A DNA stretch of 9,272 nt, taken from the NCBI GenBank assembly GCA_900321915.1, contig ONXW01000138.1, positions 1 to 9,272 on the forward strand, read 5' to 3'. Positions within the stretch are counted from its first letter, which is position 1. Each line of letters begins with the position of its first letter. Below, piece by piece: positions 1 through 5,878 of this stretch. This DNA is from an uncultured Eubacteriales bacterium. GTDB taxonomy: Bacteria; Bacillota; Clostridia; Lachnospirales; Lachnospiraceae. The notes under the pieces are model-generated. The model saw only the letters and a program-made list of their open reading frames with translations. It had not been told where the DNA came from and did not search any database. A program made the translations under genes and the position numbers.

Positions 1-18
1 ATTCAAGCCCCGGCACGG

Positions 19-61
19 AAAAAAAGACGGACAGCAGTTATTCCTGCTGTCCGCCTTTTTT
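19..61. terminator. Bidirectional intrinsic terminator
   Basis: A perfect 10-bp stem (CGGACAGCAG at 28-37 with CTGCTGTCCG at 44-53) encloses a 6-nt loop. An A-run lies on the left (19-25) and a T-run on the right (56-61). Read on the minus strand, the stem is followed by seven U residues, so it ends the ferredoxin/AOR/sulfur-carrier transcript. Read on the plus strand, it would also end a transcript arriving from the left of the window. Confidence 0.93.
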
Positions 62-78
62 ATTGTCACAGCCCGCCT

Positions 79-99
79 GCGGGGCTTCTTACGCCCCGC
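79..99 (-). other. GC-rich 3'-end hairpin after the sulfur-carrier gene
   Basis: A perfect 7-bp inverted repeat, GCGGGGC (79-85) and GCCCCGC (93-99), has a 7-nt loop. It lies 12 nt beyond the stop codon of the ThiS/MoaD-like gene and ahead of the true terminator at 19-61. No U-run follows it directly, so it is not itself a classical terminator. It may protect the mRNA 3' end or slow the polymerase before the terminator; that role is inferred. Confidence 0.45.
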
Positions 100-110
100 G
101 CGGCCTGCCG

Positions 111-308
111 TCAGCCGCCGCCCAGGAGGTGAATCACCTCCAGGTCATCGGTTTCGGAAACACCGGTGGTGTCATAATCCTCCGGCCAGATAACTTTCCC
201 ATTCAGCTTTACTACCAGCTTGGGCCAGGTAAATCGGTTTTCTTCTATGATATCCCGGATAGTGAGCCCTTCCCGGAAGCTTTTGTATTCCCGGTGATTC
301 AGCGTCAT
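111..308 (-). CDS. ThiS/MoaD-like sulfur carrier protein
   Basis: This 65-residue protein has the size of a ubiquitin-fold sulfur carrier and ends in Gly-Gly-Gly (HLLGGG). A terminal di-glycine is where these proteins are adenylated and thiocarboxylated. The LNGKVI segment (about residues 35-40) and the late acidic DDLEVIHLLGGG match the ThiS pattern of a central LNG strand and a last strand leading into the tail. Its ATG lies 4 nt after the AOR stop codon, so the two are probably translationally coupled. Similar small carriers are common beside AOR genes, where they are thought to supply sulfur for the tungstopterin dithiolene; thiamine synthesis is the alternative. No ThiF/MoeB-type activating enzyme and no MoaE are present here, so those partners must be encoded elsewhere. 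The fold assignment is firm; the choice of tungstopterin over thiamine rests on context. Confidence 0.85.
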   Translation of the reverse strand: MTLNHREYKSFREGLTIRDIIEENRFTWPKLVVKLNGKVIWPEDYDTTGVSETDDLEVIHLLGGG

Positions 309-312
309 AGGC

Positions 313-2538
313 TTATGCCTCCTCCTTCTCCAGCAGGGGCTTTACAACCTCGATCAGCTCCGGAAGATCCATGCCGAGCTCCTTCAGGTGCTCTATGGTA
401 GGCACGCCGTTCATCGTCCAGCCGCGCTTCGGATATACCGCGTCGATAAGCGTCTGGTACTGGGCCTCGCGGTACTTCCTGGTAGCCGCAATCCTCTCCT
501 GCAGGGACATCTTCTTCACTTCTTCCTCGGAATAGCCCGCAAGCTCCACCAGCTGCCGGTCATAGCGATCCTCTCTCCAGAGGTACTCGTCCTCAAACAC
601 CGGGCCCGCGCTCCTGTAGGGGATCGCGTCATTGGCGCGGAGACCTTTGCCCATGCGGATATTGAAAATTCTCTGGAAATTGTAAACCCGCTCCGACTGC
701 CTGATCATGCCGGGGATATCCAGTTTGTTCCCGGTCACGCCGTAGTAGAGATTCAGGTAGTTCTCCACGTGCTCCGGCACCATCTTCGGGTCGTCGGTCA
801 GGGCGTTGTCCGCCGGAACAATATCATTCCAGGGCAGCTTGCACAGCCCCATCAGGCCAAACCAGGTGCGGAACATCGGATAGAAATACAGCGCTTCCGC
901 CTTGTCCTCAAAGGTCGGGATCTGGTTGTTGACCTGGTCCATGAAGATCAGCCACGCTTCATCGTGCTGCGGCCCTTTGTTGGTCAGGCCGTAGCCGCCC
1001 TGCTGCGCCAGGGATTCTTTTGCGGAATATTCGGAGTATTCCAGTCCCTTCTGCTCCATGCCGAAGTCATTCATCTCATTGATGTCGCCCCAGCCCATCT
1101 TCGCGAAGTATTCCTTCTGCTTGTGAATGCCGAGGCCGGCAATCTTGCCGAATCCTTCGCCGCGGGACATCCGGTGCATCATCTCCAGGTCGTCCGCCGC
1201 ATTGCCCCAGGTAAGGTCCAGTCCGCCGGTTCTCTCCTTGTTCAGGATTCCCCGCTCATAGCACTCCATCAGGAACGCCGTCATGGTACCGTAGGAGATG
1301 GTATCCAGGCCGTAGGTATCACAGTAGAAATTGATCTCCAGCACTTCCTGCGGGTTATAGATTCCGCAGCTGGGTCCCAGACCCGCCGCGCTCTCATACT
1401 CGGGACCGTCCACGCACACGCGCTGTCCCTTGTAGGGGCCGGTCTTCAGCAGGAAGTGGTCGGACGCCTTGGCGCAGGCCATCGAGCAGCCGTACCAGCA
1501 GCCGTCGGCAGCCCCCTGGGTAAGCCAGTCGGACTTGAACACGGCGGCGGTCATCTCATCGATTCCCGGGGCGTCGCCGAACTTGAAGTTGTGGGTGGGC
1601 ACAATGTCATAATCCGCCAGCGTGCGCAGGGAGTATGCTGTTCCCACACCGCGCATGTCGTTCTGTTTGCTGTCGTTATTCGCCACCTCGCGGTGGAATC
1701 TCAGGCCTGTCCTGTTCAGGAGGCCGAAATCGGCGGCATTGTTCAGGTTTGCCTTGACGCCGTCAATCTTGCACACCAGTGCCTTAATCTTCTTGTCGCG
1801 GAACACTCTCCCGATTCCGCCCCTTCCGGCCTGTTTCAGGCGGGTCACGCCGCGCCGCGGGTCATAGAAGGAAAAGTTCAGCATGCCGATATTGCAGTGG
1901 TCCGCCGCGGAACCGGCGCAGGCAACCGCGATATTCTTCTTGTCATTCTCATTGTCCGCGTAGAGGGCTGTCAGCTCCTCGCAGAGCACGTGGGCGTCGA
2001 AGTGCTCCAGCGGAGCTTCCTCAAAGGAGATGGTGCCCTTTGTGGCGTCGATAACAATGATGATATCCTTCTCGGATTTTCCCTTGATTTCCAGGGCGTC
2101 AAATCCGGCAAACTTCAGGTACGGACCGAAAAATCCGCCGACATTGGAGTCAATCGGAATATCCGTCAGGGGGGAGATGGTGCAGATCAGGGTCTTGCCG
2201 GTTCCTCCGTACTGGGTAATGCCGGCGATGGGGCCGGGGGACATGACAATCTCGTTCTCCGGGGAATCCCAGCGGGTCTCCGGCGTCACGGCGTCCCAAA
2301 GATAGCGGAGGCAGTATCCCTTTCCGCCGACAAACTTCTCTTTCACTTCCTGCGGAATACCCGCGATGGCCGCTTCCTTTGTCCCCACATCCACGGTCAG
2401 AATCTTGTCAGTATAGCCGCGCAGGATCGGGGTGCGCTCATAGTCAAAGGAGCGAAGCACCACATGATTCTTCCGCATCTCCTCAAGTTCTTCCGCTGCC
2501 GGGGCGTTATAGCGGGCAACGCTGCAGATGTTAATCAT
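313..2538 (-). CDS. Aldehyde:ferredoxin oxidoreductase family tungstoenzyme, large subunit
   Basis: This 741-residue protein belongs to the AOR family, which oxidises aldehydes to acids at a bis-tungstopterin centre with one [4Fe-4S] cluster. The N-terminal AOR domain shows DKILTVDVG (44-52), a GGKGYCLRYLW segment (71-81) and RGGIGRVFRDKKIKAL (239-254). Proposed cluster ligands are Cys347, Cys351, Cys355 and Cys566 (GLCKLPW). GPEYES (378-383) and GLDTISYGT (410-418) are further family motifs, and RGW followed by GVPT (705-714) is the usual C-terminal end. It is longer than the roughly 605-residue Pyrococcus AOR, with about 40 extra N-terminal residues. The first cysteines are spaced CxxxCxxxC, not CxxCxxxC. 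The start is backed by an AAAGGAG site about 8 nt upstream and lies 15 nt after the ferredoxin gene. The pairing with a four-cluster small subunit resembles bacterial WOR-type enzymes (WorL/WorS). Substrate cannot be read from the sequence. No signal peptide is seen, so it should be cytoplasmic. Confidence 0.93.
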   Translation of the reverse strand: MINICSVARYNAPAAEELEEMRKNHVVLRSFDYERTPILRGYTDKILTVDVGTKEAAIAGIPQEVKEKFVGGKGYCLRYLWDAVTPETRWDSPENEIVMSPGPIAGITQYGGTGKTLICTISPLTDIPIDSNVGGFFGPYLKFAGFDALEIKGKSEKDIIIVIDATKGTISFEEAPLEHFDAHVLCEELTALYADNENDKKNIAVACAGSAADHCNIGMLNFSFYDPRRGVTRLKQAGRGGIGRVFRDKKIKALVCKIDGVKANLNNAADFGLLNRTGLRFHREVANNDSKQNDMRGVGTAYSLRTLADYDIVPTHNFKFGDAPGIDEMTAAVFKSDWLTQGAADGCWYGCSMACAKASDHFLLKTGPYKGQRVCVDGPEYESAAGLGPSCGIYNPQEVLEINFYCDTYGLDTISYGTMTAFLMECYERGILNKERTGGLDLTWGNAADDLEMMHRMSRGEGFGKIAGLGIHKQKEYFAKMGWGDINEMNDFGMEQKGLEYSEYSAKESLAQQGGYGLTNKGPQHDEAWLIFMDQVNNQIPTFEDKAEALYFYPMFRTWFGLMGLCKLPWNDIVPADNALTDDPKMVPEHVENYLNLYYGVTGNKLDIPGMIRQSERVYNFQRIFNIRMGKGLRANDAIPYRSAGPVFEDEYLWREDRYDRQLVELAGYSEEEVKKMSLQERIAATRKYREAQYQTLIDAVYPKRGWTMNGVPTIEHLKELGMDLPELIEVVKPLLEKEEA

Positions 2539-2553
2539 AGTCTTTCTCCTTTC

Positions 2554-2949
2554 TCAGTCTTCCACGATATAGATTGCGCCGGTGGGACATGCTTTCGCGC
2601 AGATTCCGCAGGCGGTACATTTGCTGGGTTCCAGCCTGTCATCGCTCTGCACCATGACCTGTTCGGGACAGAATCCGACGCACATCAGGCAGCCGACGCA
2701 CTCCTTCTTCTGCAGCATGTAAACGCCCTTCGGATTGGGTTTAATTACACAGGTGTTGCAGACCTCGGAACACTTTCCGCACTGATTGCAAATATGGATC
2801 ACCCTTCGGGTTTCACCGTTTTCTTCCAGCTCTTCCACCCGGATACAGGCAAAAGACGGGTCTTCTGTTTTGTAATAAGCTTTCGCGCAGGCCGCTTCGC
2901 AGCTGTGGCAGCCTATGCAGAGAGCCTCATTTTTCTCAAGGCGTTTCAT
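2554..2949 (-). CDS. Four-[4Fe-4S] ferredoxin-like subunit of the AOR enzyme
   Basis: This 131-residue protein carries four CxxCxxCxxxC motifs: Cys11/14/17/21, Cys54/57/60/64, Cys84/87/90/94 and Cys111/114/117/121. The last two are each followed by Pro, as in bacterial ferredoxins. This predicts four [4Fe-4S] clusters forming an electron wire, as in the small subunits paired with bacterial AOR/WOR enzymes and in the HycB/DmsB-like family. Cys35 and Cys67 are extra. There is no signal peptide or membrane anchor, so it should be a cytoplasmic partner of the adjacent AOR, taking its electrons to ferredoxin, NAD(P)+ or another carrier. The ATG at 2949 has an AGGAGG site about 9 nt upstream. It is the first gene of a three-gene operon with its own promoter candidate. 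The redox partner is unknown because no bifurcating or NADH-oxidising subunits lie in the window. Confidence 0.92.
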   Translation of the reverse strand: MKRLEKNEALCIGCHSCEAACAKAYYKTEDPSFACIRVEELEENGETRRVIHICNQCGKCSEVCNTCVIKPNPKGVYMLQKKECVGCLMCVGFCPEQVMVQSDDRLEPSKCTACGICAKACPTGAIYIVED

Positions 2950-2999
2950 GGAGCCTTTCCTCCTCTTCCTGGAACTGATTTTCTTAAAACAGCACTATC

Positions 3000-3028
3000 A
3001 GTATATCAAAAATAAAAAAAGCCATCAA
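3000..3028 (-). promoter_or_regulatory. Candidate promoter of the ferredoxin/AOR operon
   Basis: On the minus strand TTGATG (3028-3023) is separated by exactly 17 nt from TATACT (3005-3000), which matches the sigma-A consensus at 4 of 6 and 5 of 6 positions. Transcription would start near 2993, giving a leader of roughly 45 nt before the ferredoxin ATG. The -35 box lies inside the terminator stem that ends tupABC, so the two signals share DNA. A second, weaker option is TTGATA-N17-TAAGAA just downstream. Confidence 0.45.
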
Positions 3029-3040
3029 TCGATGGCTTTT
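3014..3040 (-). terminator. Intrinsic terminator of tupABC
   Basis: GCCATC (3021-3026) and GATGGC (3031-3036) form a 6-bp stem with a 4-nt loop, extended by four A-T pairs on the flanks. Read on the minus strand the hairpin runs into a seven-U tract (3020-3014). It begins a few nucleotides after the tupC stop codon and separates the transporter operon from the AOR operon. Confidence 0.85.
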
Positions 3041-3045
3041 CTGGC

Positions 3046-3723
3046 TTATTCCGTTTTGGAATATGCGTTTCCCCCGTAGAAATCCAGAAATGTTCTCAGC
3101 TCTGCCGTTGCGGGCGAGGAAAAGCATTTCCTGCAGTCCCCGGATTCCGCAAGCTTTCCCTCCTTCAGAAAGAGGAGCCTGTCCCCCATCCGCTCCGCCT
3201 GGCGGATACTGTGGGTGATCAGGAGTATCGCCGCGCCCGTCTCCTCCCGGTACCGGAGAACCGCCTGTTCCGCAAGGATGGTGGATTCCATGTCCATCGC
3301 GGCGCAGGGTTCGTCCAGAATCAGGAGGTCAAACCGTTTCATCAGGATTCTCGCCAGCGCCATGCGGGCCGTTTCCCCTCCCGAAAGCCGGTGGGCCCCC
3401 GCCTTTCTCAGCGATTCCAGGCGAAGCATGGAAAGCAGGGCTTCCTCCCTCTTTCTGTCATTCGCCGCAATCCTGAGATTCTGTTCCGTACTCATGCGGA
3501 ACGCAAATGGTTTCTGCGGCATGTACCCTACCCGTACCGGCGCCGCGAAGGGATTCCCGTTCCCGTCCGGCCGGATAATCCCCCCCAGGATCTTCGCCCA
3601 GGTGGATTTCCCGCTGCCGTTGGCTCCCAGGACGACGTGGACGGTATTCTCCGAAAGCCCGGTCTCCGGCATCTGCAGAACGCACCTGTCCCCGTATGTT
3701 TTTGACACAGCTTTAATCTTCAT
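3046..3723 (-). CDS. tupC: Tungstate ABC transporter ATP-binding protein TupC
   Basis: This 225-residue ABC ATPase has all the expected motifs: Walker A GANGSGKST (33-41), Q-loop Gln70 (MPQKP), signature LSGGE (113-117), Walker B LLILDEP (133-139), a D-loop-like AAMD and switch His171 (ITHS). It would power tungstate import on the cytoplasmic face of TupB. The start at 3723 is chosen because its ATG overlaps the tupB stop as ATGA, the usual coupling of permease and ATPase genes. The open frame continues upstream to 3963 but lies antiparallel in reading frame to tupB coding sequence and has no ABC-like content. There is no C-terminal TOBE/Mop regulatory domain of the kind found in ModC; the protein ends soon after the helical tail, as is common for TupC. 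Specificity for tungstate comes from the neighbours, not from this protein. Confidence 0.93.
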   Translation of the reverse strand: MKIKAVSKTYGDRCVLQMPETGLSENTVHVVLGANGSGKSTWAKILGGIIRPDGNGNPFAAPVRVGYMPQKPFAFRMSTEQNLRIAANDRKREEALLSMLRLESLRKAGAHRLSGGETARMALARILMKRFDLLILDEPCAAMDMESTILAEQAVLRYREETGAAILLITHSIRQAERMGDRLLFLKEGKLAESGDCRKCFSSPATAELRTFLDFYGGNAYSKTE

Positions 3724-4406
3724 CGCGCAATCACCCTCTGCAGAACGGTAACCATGATATTGACCAGCAGCGACAGTGCCATGAGGATCAGGCCCAGCGC
3801 CACGCCCAGGGTAAAGTTTCCCCGGTTTGTGTACTGCATGATCGCGGTGGTCATGACATTGGTCTTCCACGCGATGGCGCCGCCCACCATGGAAATGGCC
3901 CCGACTTCCGCGATAGCCCTGGAAAATGCCAGCAGGTAGGTGGAGCAGATGACGTAGGCGCACTCATTTACCAGAAGCTTCAGAACCTTCCAGCCGCTAA
4001 GGCCGAGCCCCCTGGCCGTCTCCTTCACGGGTTCCGCGATGCCGGACACGTAATTCTCCATATTCCCGATGACAAGGGGGGTGATAAGAACCACCTGGGC
4101 CAGTATCATCAGGGGCACCGTAAACAGGAGCTTCAGATGGCGGAACGGGCCTACGCCGGAAAACAGCATATAAAACAGCAGACCGCACACTACGGGCGGC
4201 ATACCCATCAGTGTCCGGTCTGCAATAATCAGGACAGATCTTCCCCGGAACCTGACTGCGCCCAGCAGGATTCCCAGGGGAACGCCGATGATAAGGGCAA
4301 TGAGAGAGCTGCTGATACTCATCCTGGCCGTCACCATGAGAATATTGACCAGCTCCCTGTCGCCTGAAAGAATCAGGGCGATTGCCTTTACCACCGCCGT
4401 CCGCAT
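3720..4406 (-). CDS. tupB: Tungstate ABC transporter permease TupB
   Basis: This 228-residue membrane protein has about five hydrophobic segments (near residues 31-50, 66-84, 93-114, 148-168 and 199-222). The cytoplasmic coupling loop ETARGLGLSGWKVL (129-142) is the EAA-type motif that contacts the ATPase. It is followed by FSRAIAEVGAISMVGG (161-176), closely matching the ARAIGEVGAAMMVGGN pattern typical of TupB permeases. The TTAIM and NRGNF segments (186-197) also fit that family. It would form the homodimeric channel that takes oxyanion from the TupA lipoprotein. The ATG at 4406 has a GGGAGA site 8 nt upstream and lies 44 nt after the tupA stop; its own stop overlaps the tupC start. Molybdate or sulfate permeases are the alternatives, but these motifs and the TupA neighbour favour tungstate. 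Confidence 0.93.
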   Translation of the reverse strand: MRTAVVKAIALILSGDRELVNILMVTARMSISSSLIALIIGVPLGILLGAVRFRGRSVLIIADRTLMGMPPVVCGLLFYMLFSGVGPFRHLKLLFTVPLMILAQVVLITPLVIGNMENYVSGIAEPVKETARGLGLSGWKVLKLLVNECAYVICSTYLLAFSRAIAEVGAISMVGGAIAWKTNVMTTAIMQYTNRGNFTLGVALGLILMALSLLVNIMVTVLQRVIAR

Positions 4407-4450
4407 GTTATCTCTCCCATCAGATGTTTCTGTTTATTCCCGGTTTATTC

Positions 4451-5524
4451 TCAGTTCATGACGCCCTGGTTCTTCACAAAGGTAAGGAAAGTCGCCTTAT
4501 CTGTGAGAATATAGGCGTGCATCTCTTCCGCCATCACAAGGCTGGCGCCCATTCCGGCGTTTGCGGAGGTATACCAGTCAGTGTAATCCGCAAAGGACTC
4601 GGCTTCTTCCGTGATCCCAAGATCCTCCGGCCACAGAGAAAGCTCTTTGGTGTGGGTTCCGGAACCGTCTCCCCTGGAAACGAAGGGATACTTTCCTTCC
4701 GCGATGGCTGCAAAGGCATCCTTCGCGGTGGCGGCGTCAGCCACGCCTGCCGGGTCATCGGAGGGTCCGCACAGGACGAAGAAGTTATAGAGGAAGCTGA
4801 GGCGTTCCGAATCAAATCCGTCCAGGACACGGGCAAAGCCCTTCTCCACGAACTCCTCTTCCTTCGCTTTCGCGTGTACGAGGATAAGGTCAGCGTTGCC
4901 GTACTGAGCCGCGGCAATGGCCTTGCCGGTTCCGGCGGACTGCACTTCCACAGTGTAGCCGTACTTCTCTTCAAATACCGGCAGAAGCGCGCCCAGCAGT
5001 CCGGAATCGTTCACGGATGTGGTGGTGGACAGGCGGATAACCTTTGTCTCCTCTGTCGCTTCCGCAATCTCCCCGTCATAGGACGGTGCATCCTCAAGAG
5101 CATAGAACAGGCTGTCGCCGTATTCTTCCTGTCCGAAGTCCGCAGCCATGGACATACCCTCTTCCGTGAGGAAGAATTCGATCAGGGCATCCGCGCCCGC
5201 CGTATTGATGGCAACATCGGTTACCTCCGCGCCGTTTTCATCCGCAAACGGTGCGTCCGGGTTCACGGCCAGCAGCGTGTAGGTATTCTTCATGCTGTCG
5301 TCCGCTTCCTTCAGGATAGTGAGGTCCACTTCCGCGGCTGCCTCTGTCTCGGCCGCCTCAGTCTCTTCCACTTCTGTCTCAGCTGCCGCTTCCGTCTCGG
5401 CTGCGGCTTCCGTCGCCGCCTCGGTCGGCGCCGCGGTGGTCTCCGCGGGCTTGCTCTGGCTGCATGCGCCGAGTACGCCGGATACCATGAGTGCTGCGAT
5501 CGTCACAACAATTCTCTTTTTCAT
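4451..5524 (-). CDS. tupA: Tungstate-binding lipoprotein TupA, apparently circularly permuted
   Basis: This 357-residue protein begins with a lipoprotein signal (MKKRI, hydrophobic core, lipobox VLGAC with Cys21) and a 45-residue Ala/Glu/Thr linker (about 22-66). The TupA hallmarks are present: STTTS (166-170), SGLLGALLP (174-182), GTGKAI (198-203), the SRGDGSGTH...E block (283-294) and MGASLVMA (325-332). TTTS and SRGD are associated with oxyanion binding in the family. The order is abnormal. The segment that normally ends TupA, running from a DLxxLxEgD strand through N-Y-AVNP to ADFG...YG-LFY, is at residues 66-141, ahead of the TTTS half. The protein stops at TDKATFL plus ten residues, exactly where that segment would usually start. 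All parts are in one frame with no internal stop. The start at 5524 is backed by GGGAGG 7 nt upstream; the open frame to 5608 crosses U-rich leader RNA and is rejected. Function as the extracytoplasmic tungstate receptor for TupBC is well supported. Confidence 0.92.
   Translation of the reverse strand: MKKRIVVTIAALMVSGVLGACSQSKPAETTAAPTEAATEAAAETEAAAETEVEETEAAETEAAAEVDLTILKEADDSMKNTYTLLAVNPDAPFADENGAEVTDVAINTAGADALIEFFLTEEGMSMAADFGQEEYGDSLFYALEDAPSYDGEIAEATEETKVIRLSTTTSVNDSGLLGALLPVFEEKYGYTVEVQSAGTGKAIAAAQYGNADLILVHAKAKEEEFVEKGFARVLDGFDSERLSFLYNFFVLCGPSDDPAGVADAATAKDAFAAIAEGKYPFVSRGDGSGTHTKELSLWPEDLGITEEAESFADYTDWYTSANAGMGASLVMAEEMHAYILTDKATFLTFVKNQGVMN
5327..5452 (-). repeat. Ala/Glu/Thr low-complexity linker of TupA
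   Basis: Residues 25-66 of TupA consist almost wholly of Ala, Glu and Thr, with repeated TEAA and AAETE units encoded by similar but not identical GAGACNGARGC stretches. It is a flexible, acidic tether between the lipidated Cys and the binding domain, as in many clostridial lipoproteins. The repetitive DNA could expand or shrink by replication slippage. Confidence 0.8.
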
Positions 5525-5554
5525 TTCCTGCCTCCCTTTAACATTGAATGAAAT

Positions 5555-5582
5555 AAAAAAACAGAGCACCGGCGAAATCTGT
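5555..5582 (-). terminator. Weak second terminator-like hairpin in the tupA leader
   Basis: On the minus strand ACAGA (5582-5578) can pair with TCTGT (5565-5561) across a 12-nt loop, followed by a run of seven T (5561-5555). The stem is short and the loop large, so termination here would be weak at best. It lies only about 30 nt before the tupA start and downstream of the stronger leader terminator. Confidence 0.25.
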
Positions 5583-5588
5583 GTACAC

Positions 5589-5657
5589 AAAAAAAAACTG
5601 CGATTCACGGATTCCTTCCGGGCTCGTCCACCAGGCAGGAAACTGAATTCGTAGCAG
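5589..5657 (-). terminator. Leader terminator (attenuator) of tupABC
   Basis: On the minus strand CTGC (5657-5654) pairs with GCAG (5601-5598), and GA..TTCA (5650-5644) pairs with TGAATC (5607-5602). Inside this, TTCC (5641-5638) pairs with GGAA (5615-5612) and CTGG (5634-5631) with CCGG (5621-5618). A run of nine T follows (5597-5589). This is an imperfect but long hairpin with a U-tail placed 65 nt upstream of the tupA start codon, where it can only act as an attenuator of tupABC. Its arms reuse bases of the alternative upstream structure. Confidence 0.6.
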
Positions 5658-5732
5658 AAGTAATGGCATAAGCCTCATTTCTTCGCATGTGCTCAGCTGA
5701 TGCACGTATCTTCCCCTCTTTCACCCGGGAAA
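5612..5732 (-). ncRNA. Structured 5' leader of tupABC, candidate metal-cofactor riboswitch
   Basis: Between the tup promoter and the leader terminator the minus-strand RNA can fold as a closed multi-branched domain. The closing stem P1 pairs TTTCCCGGG (5732-5724) with CCCGGAAGGAA (5622-5612), allowing a small bulge. Inside it are hairpin P2 (GTGC 5705-5702 with GCAC 5692-5689) and hairpin P3 (GCGAAG with CTTC-T-GC, AAT with ATT, GGC with GCC, loop TTAT; 5686-5654). The 3' arms of P1 and P3 are both consumed when the terminator at 5589-5657 forms, so the two folds exclude each other. This is the layout of a transcriptional riboswitch. From memory, the CUGGG-like 5' arm and the GG-purine-GG 3' arm recall the Moco/Tuco RNA motif found on molybdenum and tungsten genes, but the GCCUCC block I associate with that motif is not seen. 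The class is therefore unproven. Confidence 0.45.
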
Positions 5733-5737
5733 TATGC

Positions 5738-5757
5738 GTGCTATACTATTATAGCAC
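5738..5757. promoter_or_regulatory. Perfect inverted repeat, candidate operator over the tup promoter
   Basis: GTGCTATA (5738-5745) and TATAGCAC (5750-5757) form a perfect 8-bp inverted repeat with a 4-bp spacer. It covers the -10 box of the minus-strand tup promoter, where a bound dimeric regulator would block RNA polymerase. The regulator is not encoded in the window. A ModE/TunR-like oxyanion sensor is one possibility suggested by the TATA-rich half-sites. Confidence 0.5.
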
Positions 5758-5776
5758 ACACAACAGATGGACACAA
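5748..5776 (-). promoter_or_regulatory. Promoter of tupABC
   Basis: On the minus strand TTGTGT (5776-5771) is followed after exactly 17 nt by a perfect TATAAT (5753-5748). A TG one base before it makes an extended -10. Transcription would start near 5741, giving a leader of about 215 nt before the tupA ATG, long enough for the structured RNA described here. Confidence 0.7.
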
Positions 5777-5817
5777 TACCCACCGCCACAGTCTGCTTTT
5801 CCTTCTGCAAAGAACAA

Positions 5818-5856
5818 TTTCACATATTCCAAAAAGGAACAAGAATTTTTCACATA
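5818..5856 (+). repeat. Direct repeat TTTCACATA upstream of moeA
   Basis: TTTCACATA occurs at 5818-5826 and again at 5848-5856, 30 bp apart, about three helical turns, so both copies face the same side of the DNA. The second copy overlaps the -35 box of the moeA promoter candidate. It could be an activator or repressor site, or chance in AT-rich DNA. Confidence 0.3.
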
Positions 5857-5878
5857 ATTTTTACCATAGCGGTATATT
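5849..5878 (+). promoter_or_regulatory. Candidate promoter of moeA
   Basis: TTCACA (5849-5854, 5 of 6 to consensus) and TATATT (5873-5878, 5 of 6) are separated by 18 nt. A start near 5885 would leave a leader of about 35 nt before the moeA ATG at 5919, which has an AGGAG site 8 nt upstream (5906-5910). Confidence 0.55.

Noticed and set aside
388..3015. An 875-codon plus-strand open frame opposite the AOR and ferredoxin genes
   Set aside because: It is a shadow frame of GC-rich codons on the other strand. It shows no family motifs, while the minus strand has complete AOR and ferredoxin signatures with ribosome binding sites.
3724..3963. Longer N-terminus for TupC
   Set aside because: The extension lies inside tupB in another frame, has no ABC-like content, and the internal ATG with the ATGA overlap explains the start.
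4451..5524. TupA as a ModA molybdate- or PstS phosphate-binding protein
   Set aside because: The TTTS and SRGD-x-SGTH motifs and the TupB-type permease next door point to TupA.
5525..5608. 28-residue N-terminal extension of TupA
   Set aside because: It crosses the U-rich leader. The internal Met at 5524 has GGGAGG at proper spacing and begins a normal lipoprotein signal peptide.
5612..5732. Leader as a cobalamin, SAM, lysine or cyclic-di-GMP riboswitch
   Set aside because: The conserved blocks I recall for those classes are not found in order; only isolated short matches occur.
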